This document shows positions 63,501 to 64,000 of a DNA stretch of 64,000 bases, one piece after another. The notes under the pieces are model-generated. The model ran no database searches and was not told where the DNA came from. It saw only the letters and a list, made by a program, of their open reading frames with translations. Within the stretch, counting starts at the first letter, position 1. Each line of letters opens with the position of its first letter. Both the position numbers and the translations under genes were made by a program. This stretch comes from Pedobacter sp. PLR (lineage in GTDB: Bacteria; Bacteroidota; Bacteroidia; Sphingobacteriales; Sphingobacteriaceae): contig NZ_JAPIVQ010000002.1 in NCBI RefSeq assembly GCF_026239675.1, positions 682,001 through 746,000 of the forward strand, in the 5' to 3' direction.

Positions 63501-64000
63501 GCCAATCAGATCGACTATAGCGGCATTACGCCGGTATTAGTACCCGGGGATATGAAATTCGAAGATATCAATGGTGATGGACTAATCAATGCCGACGATA
63601 AGGTGAGGTTGGATAAAACCAGTACCCCAACCTTTACCGGTGGTGTAAATTTAAACCTGCAGTATAAAAACTTCGATCTTTCTGTATTGATACAAGGAGC
63701 TACCGGTGGCGTTCAGATTGTGGGCTTAACCGAGTCCGGAGATATCGGGAATTTCCTGGAATGGTCTTATAAAAACCGCTGGACCATAGACAATCCAAGT
63801 TCGGAAAATCCGCGTTTATCTAACCGTGGTAAGACTTATTATACCGATACAAACAATGCCTCCAACAATACCTACTGGATTCGCAGCAATAATTATGTGC
63901 GCTTGAAAAACGTAGAATTGGGCTACTCTTTATCGGATAATATCAGTAAAAAACTGGGATTAACTGCATTCAGGTTTTACCTGAGCGGATTGAACCTGGC
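60594..64000 (+). CDS. SusC/RagA family TonB-dependent outer-membrane receptor with STN domain (partial)
   Basis: Partial: 1135 codons are visible and the frame is open to the right edge. An N-terminal signal-anchor (about residues 20-45, ending near ASTYSQ) precedes a secretin/TonB N-terminal (STN) domain at about 50-105 (LKDALSILQKKGNFRLLYS), a carboxypeptidase-regulatory-like domain at about 130-205 (GVPGVSIKLKGG, TTTDANGRYSVKVP), the SusC signature EIVVVGYGTQ at about residue 210, and the plug (RIRGINSLGN, VLKDASAAIYGSRAANGV). The barrel follows with late motifs such as YVRLKNVELGYS. It imports large glycans with a SusD partner, which must lie beyond the window. The STN domain means it signals to FecR. 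Confidence 0.95.
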   Translation, partial: MKKKELCNKVLCAGFSRKKILLMLNWSFVLSFVLCLQVSASTYSQYTKVDLDLKKVKLKDALSILQKKGNFRLLYSEADLPFNKNVTLIQSDILVMDALKIFLEGTGLKFQTLENQLVVIRTQNSEMAEVVVKGTVSDGKGGGVPGVSIKLKGGTIGTTTDANGRYSVKVPDNGTLVFSYMGYVTQEIPVNNRPVINVTMSEKAEDLSEIVVVGYGTQKKAVVSGAIASVKGSELAKSPTANLSNSLAGRMPGVTATQSSGEPGYDGSAIRIRGINSLGNNEALIVIDGVPNRAGGLERLNPNDIESVSVLKDASAAIYGSRAANGVILVTTKQGKTGKPQFSYDYSYGLQQPTRTPKMANSVQYAEILNELKIFGSDLPVNQWDAAWQAIKNTGEYKRTDNNSTLTAAYRPEEMQAFRDGSDPLRYPNTDWFGTTLKNWSPQQRHNVQLTGGAENIKFLVSMGYLDQDGYYKKSATGYKQYDMRVNLEAKLNKYITTTLGITAREEVRNFPTVGAGDIFRMIMRGKPTEMEVWPNGLPGPAIEFGYNPYVTTTDQTGYLKDKRDYFQSTGKVEIRIPGVEGLKFTGMASIDKFAGRAKRWQTPWTLYSWDKRSFEADGVTPLLVGTVSSERKDASLSETAGGQLAINLTSMLNYDKKFGEHTLGLMAGVTSEKVDNDGFNASRRYFLSTALEELLAGGDQEQTVGNPADAPNNLFKRARLSYFGRVGYNYKEKYLAEFLWRVDGSYIFPPNKRFGFFPGVSVGWRMSEEPFFKDNVSFVNNLKFRGSWGQMGAEAYIGSALAEYQYLSTVGFSNYVINDKLTPTLYEASVPNPDFTWEVANNLNVGLDASFLDNKLAFEFDYFYNKRTKILINRSNSVPESSGISEKLPPVNLGKVDNRGFEFKLSYNDQVGEFGYGVSVNGGYAKNKIVYWDETPGAPEWQRSTGRPTGTQLAYNFAGVFRDQAEINANQIDYSGITPVLVPGDMKFEDINGDGLINADDKVRLDKTSTPTFTGGVNLNLQYKNFDLSVLIQGATGGVQIVGLTESGDIGNFLEWSYKNRWTIDNPSSENPRLSNRGKTYYTDTNNASNNTYWIRSNNYVRLKNVELGYSLSDNISKKLGLTAFRFYLSGLNL

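Noticed and set aside
1-64000. tRNA, rRNA, IS elements, prophage or att sites
   Set aside because: None was recognised by eye; no tRNA cloverleaf, transposase or integrase sequence was seen. A tRNAscan or IS search could still find weak cases.

Overview
The window is a contiguous piece of a Bacteroidota chromosome, most like a Pedobacter-type member of the Sphingobacteriaceae. Evidence: a SusC-type TonB-dependent receptor preceded by an ECF sigma factor and a FecR anti-sigma factor; type IX secretion traits (a PorT-like barrel and a cargo protein with a C-terminal sorting domain); the envelope gene order NAD kinase - DUF6089 - uppS - bamA - two OmpH/Skp genes - murI; and promoters of the Bacteroidota type (TTG about 20 bp upstream of TAnnTTTG) with few Shine-Dalgarno sites. 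I found no tRNA, rRNA, CRISPR array, insertion sequence or prophage.

Layout. 1-7.4 kb: a hybrid histidine kinase, an operon FAH hydrolase - M23 peptidase - Bcp peroxiredoxin, a type IX cargo protein and the potassium transporter Kup. 7.4-8.0 kb: a gene-poor stretch with a probable structured RNA on the minus strand, an 11-bp tandem repeat and a large inverted repeat. 8.0-13.4 kb (minus): an amino acid permease, an M3 peptidase and the pair engB - ubiA-like prenyltransferase. 13.5-27.2 kb (plus): ubiE, porT, an SDR, YqeY, then a long housekeeping and envelope run from an alpha/beta hydrolase through nadK, uppS, bamA and ompH to murI, then a PurF-like amidotransferase. 27.2-34.1 kb: LysE exporter, FucP-type sugar transporter, dCMP deaminase, guaA, a PBP1-like lipoprotein and an RsmB-like methyltransferase. 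34.2-41.6 kb: MarC, two more APC permeases, a membrane pyrophosphatase and an XRE-cupin regulator. 41.6-46.9 kb: small stress-type or unknown proteins, a DMT exporter, a Crp-like regulator, a chloramphenicol-acetyltransferase-like protein, a HAD phosphatase and a universal stress protein.

47.1-57.1 kb is the most interesting region. RidA, a 2-keto-3-deoxygluconate-type kinase and a DSD1/D-threonine-aldolase-fold PLP enzyme lie in a row. They are followed by a DeoR repressor, two GH20 beta-N-acetylhexosaminidases and a GntP-type sugar-acid permease. I infer a pathway that takes an amino sugar acid such as D-glucosaminate through PLP-dependent deamination to 2-keto-3-deoxygluconate, with RidA clearing the imine and the kinase making KDPG. 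The kinase gene has an apparent one-base insertion in a G5 run that cuts off its last ~25 residues. The window ends with two membrane proteins of unknown function and an ECF sigma - FecR - SusC polysaccharide-utilisation locus that runs off the right edge.

Many gene ends carry clear intrinsic terminators. One of them ends only three bases before the murI start codon, and the guaA promoter lies so close to its ATG that a leaderless transcript is likely.
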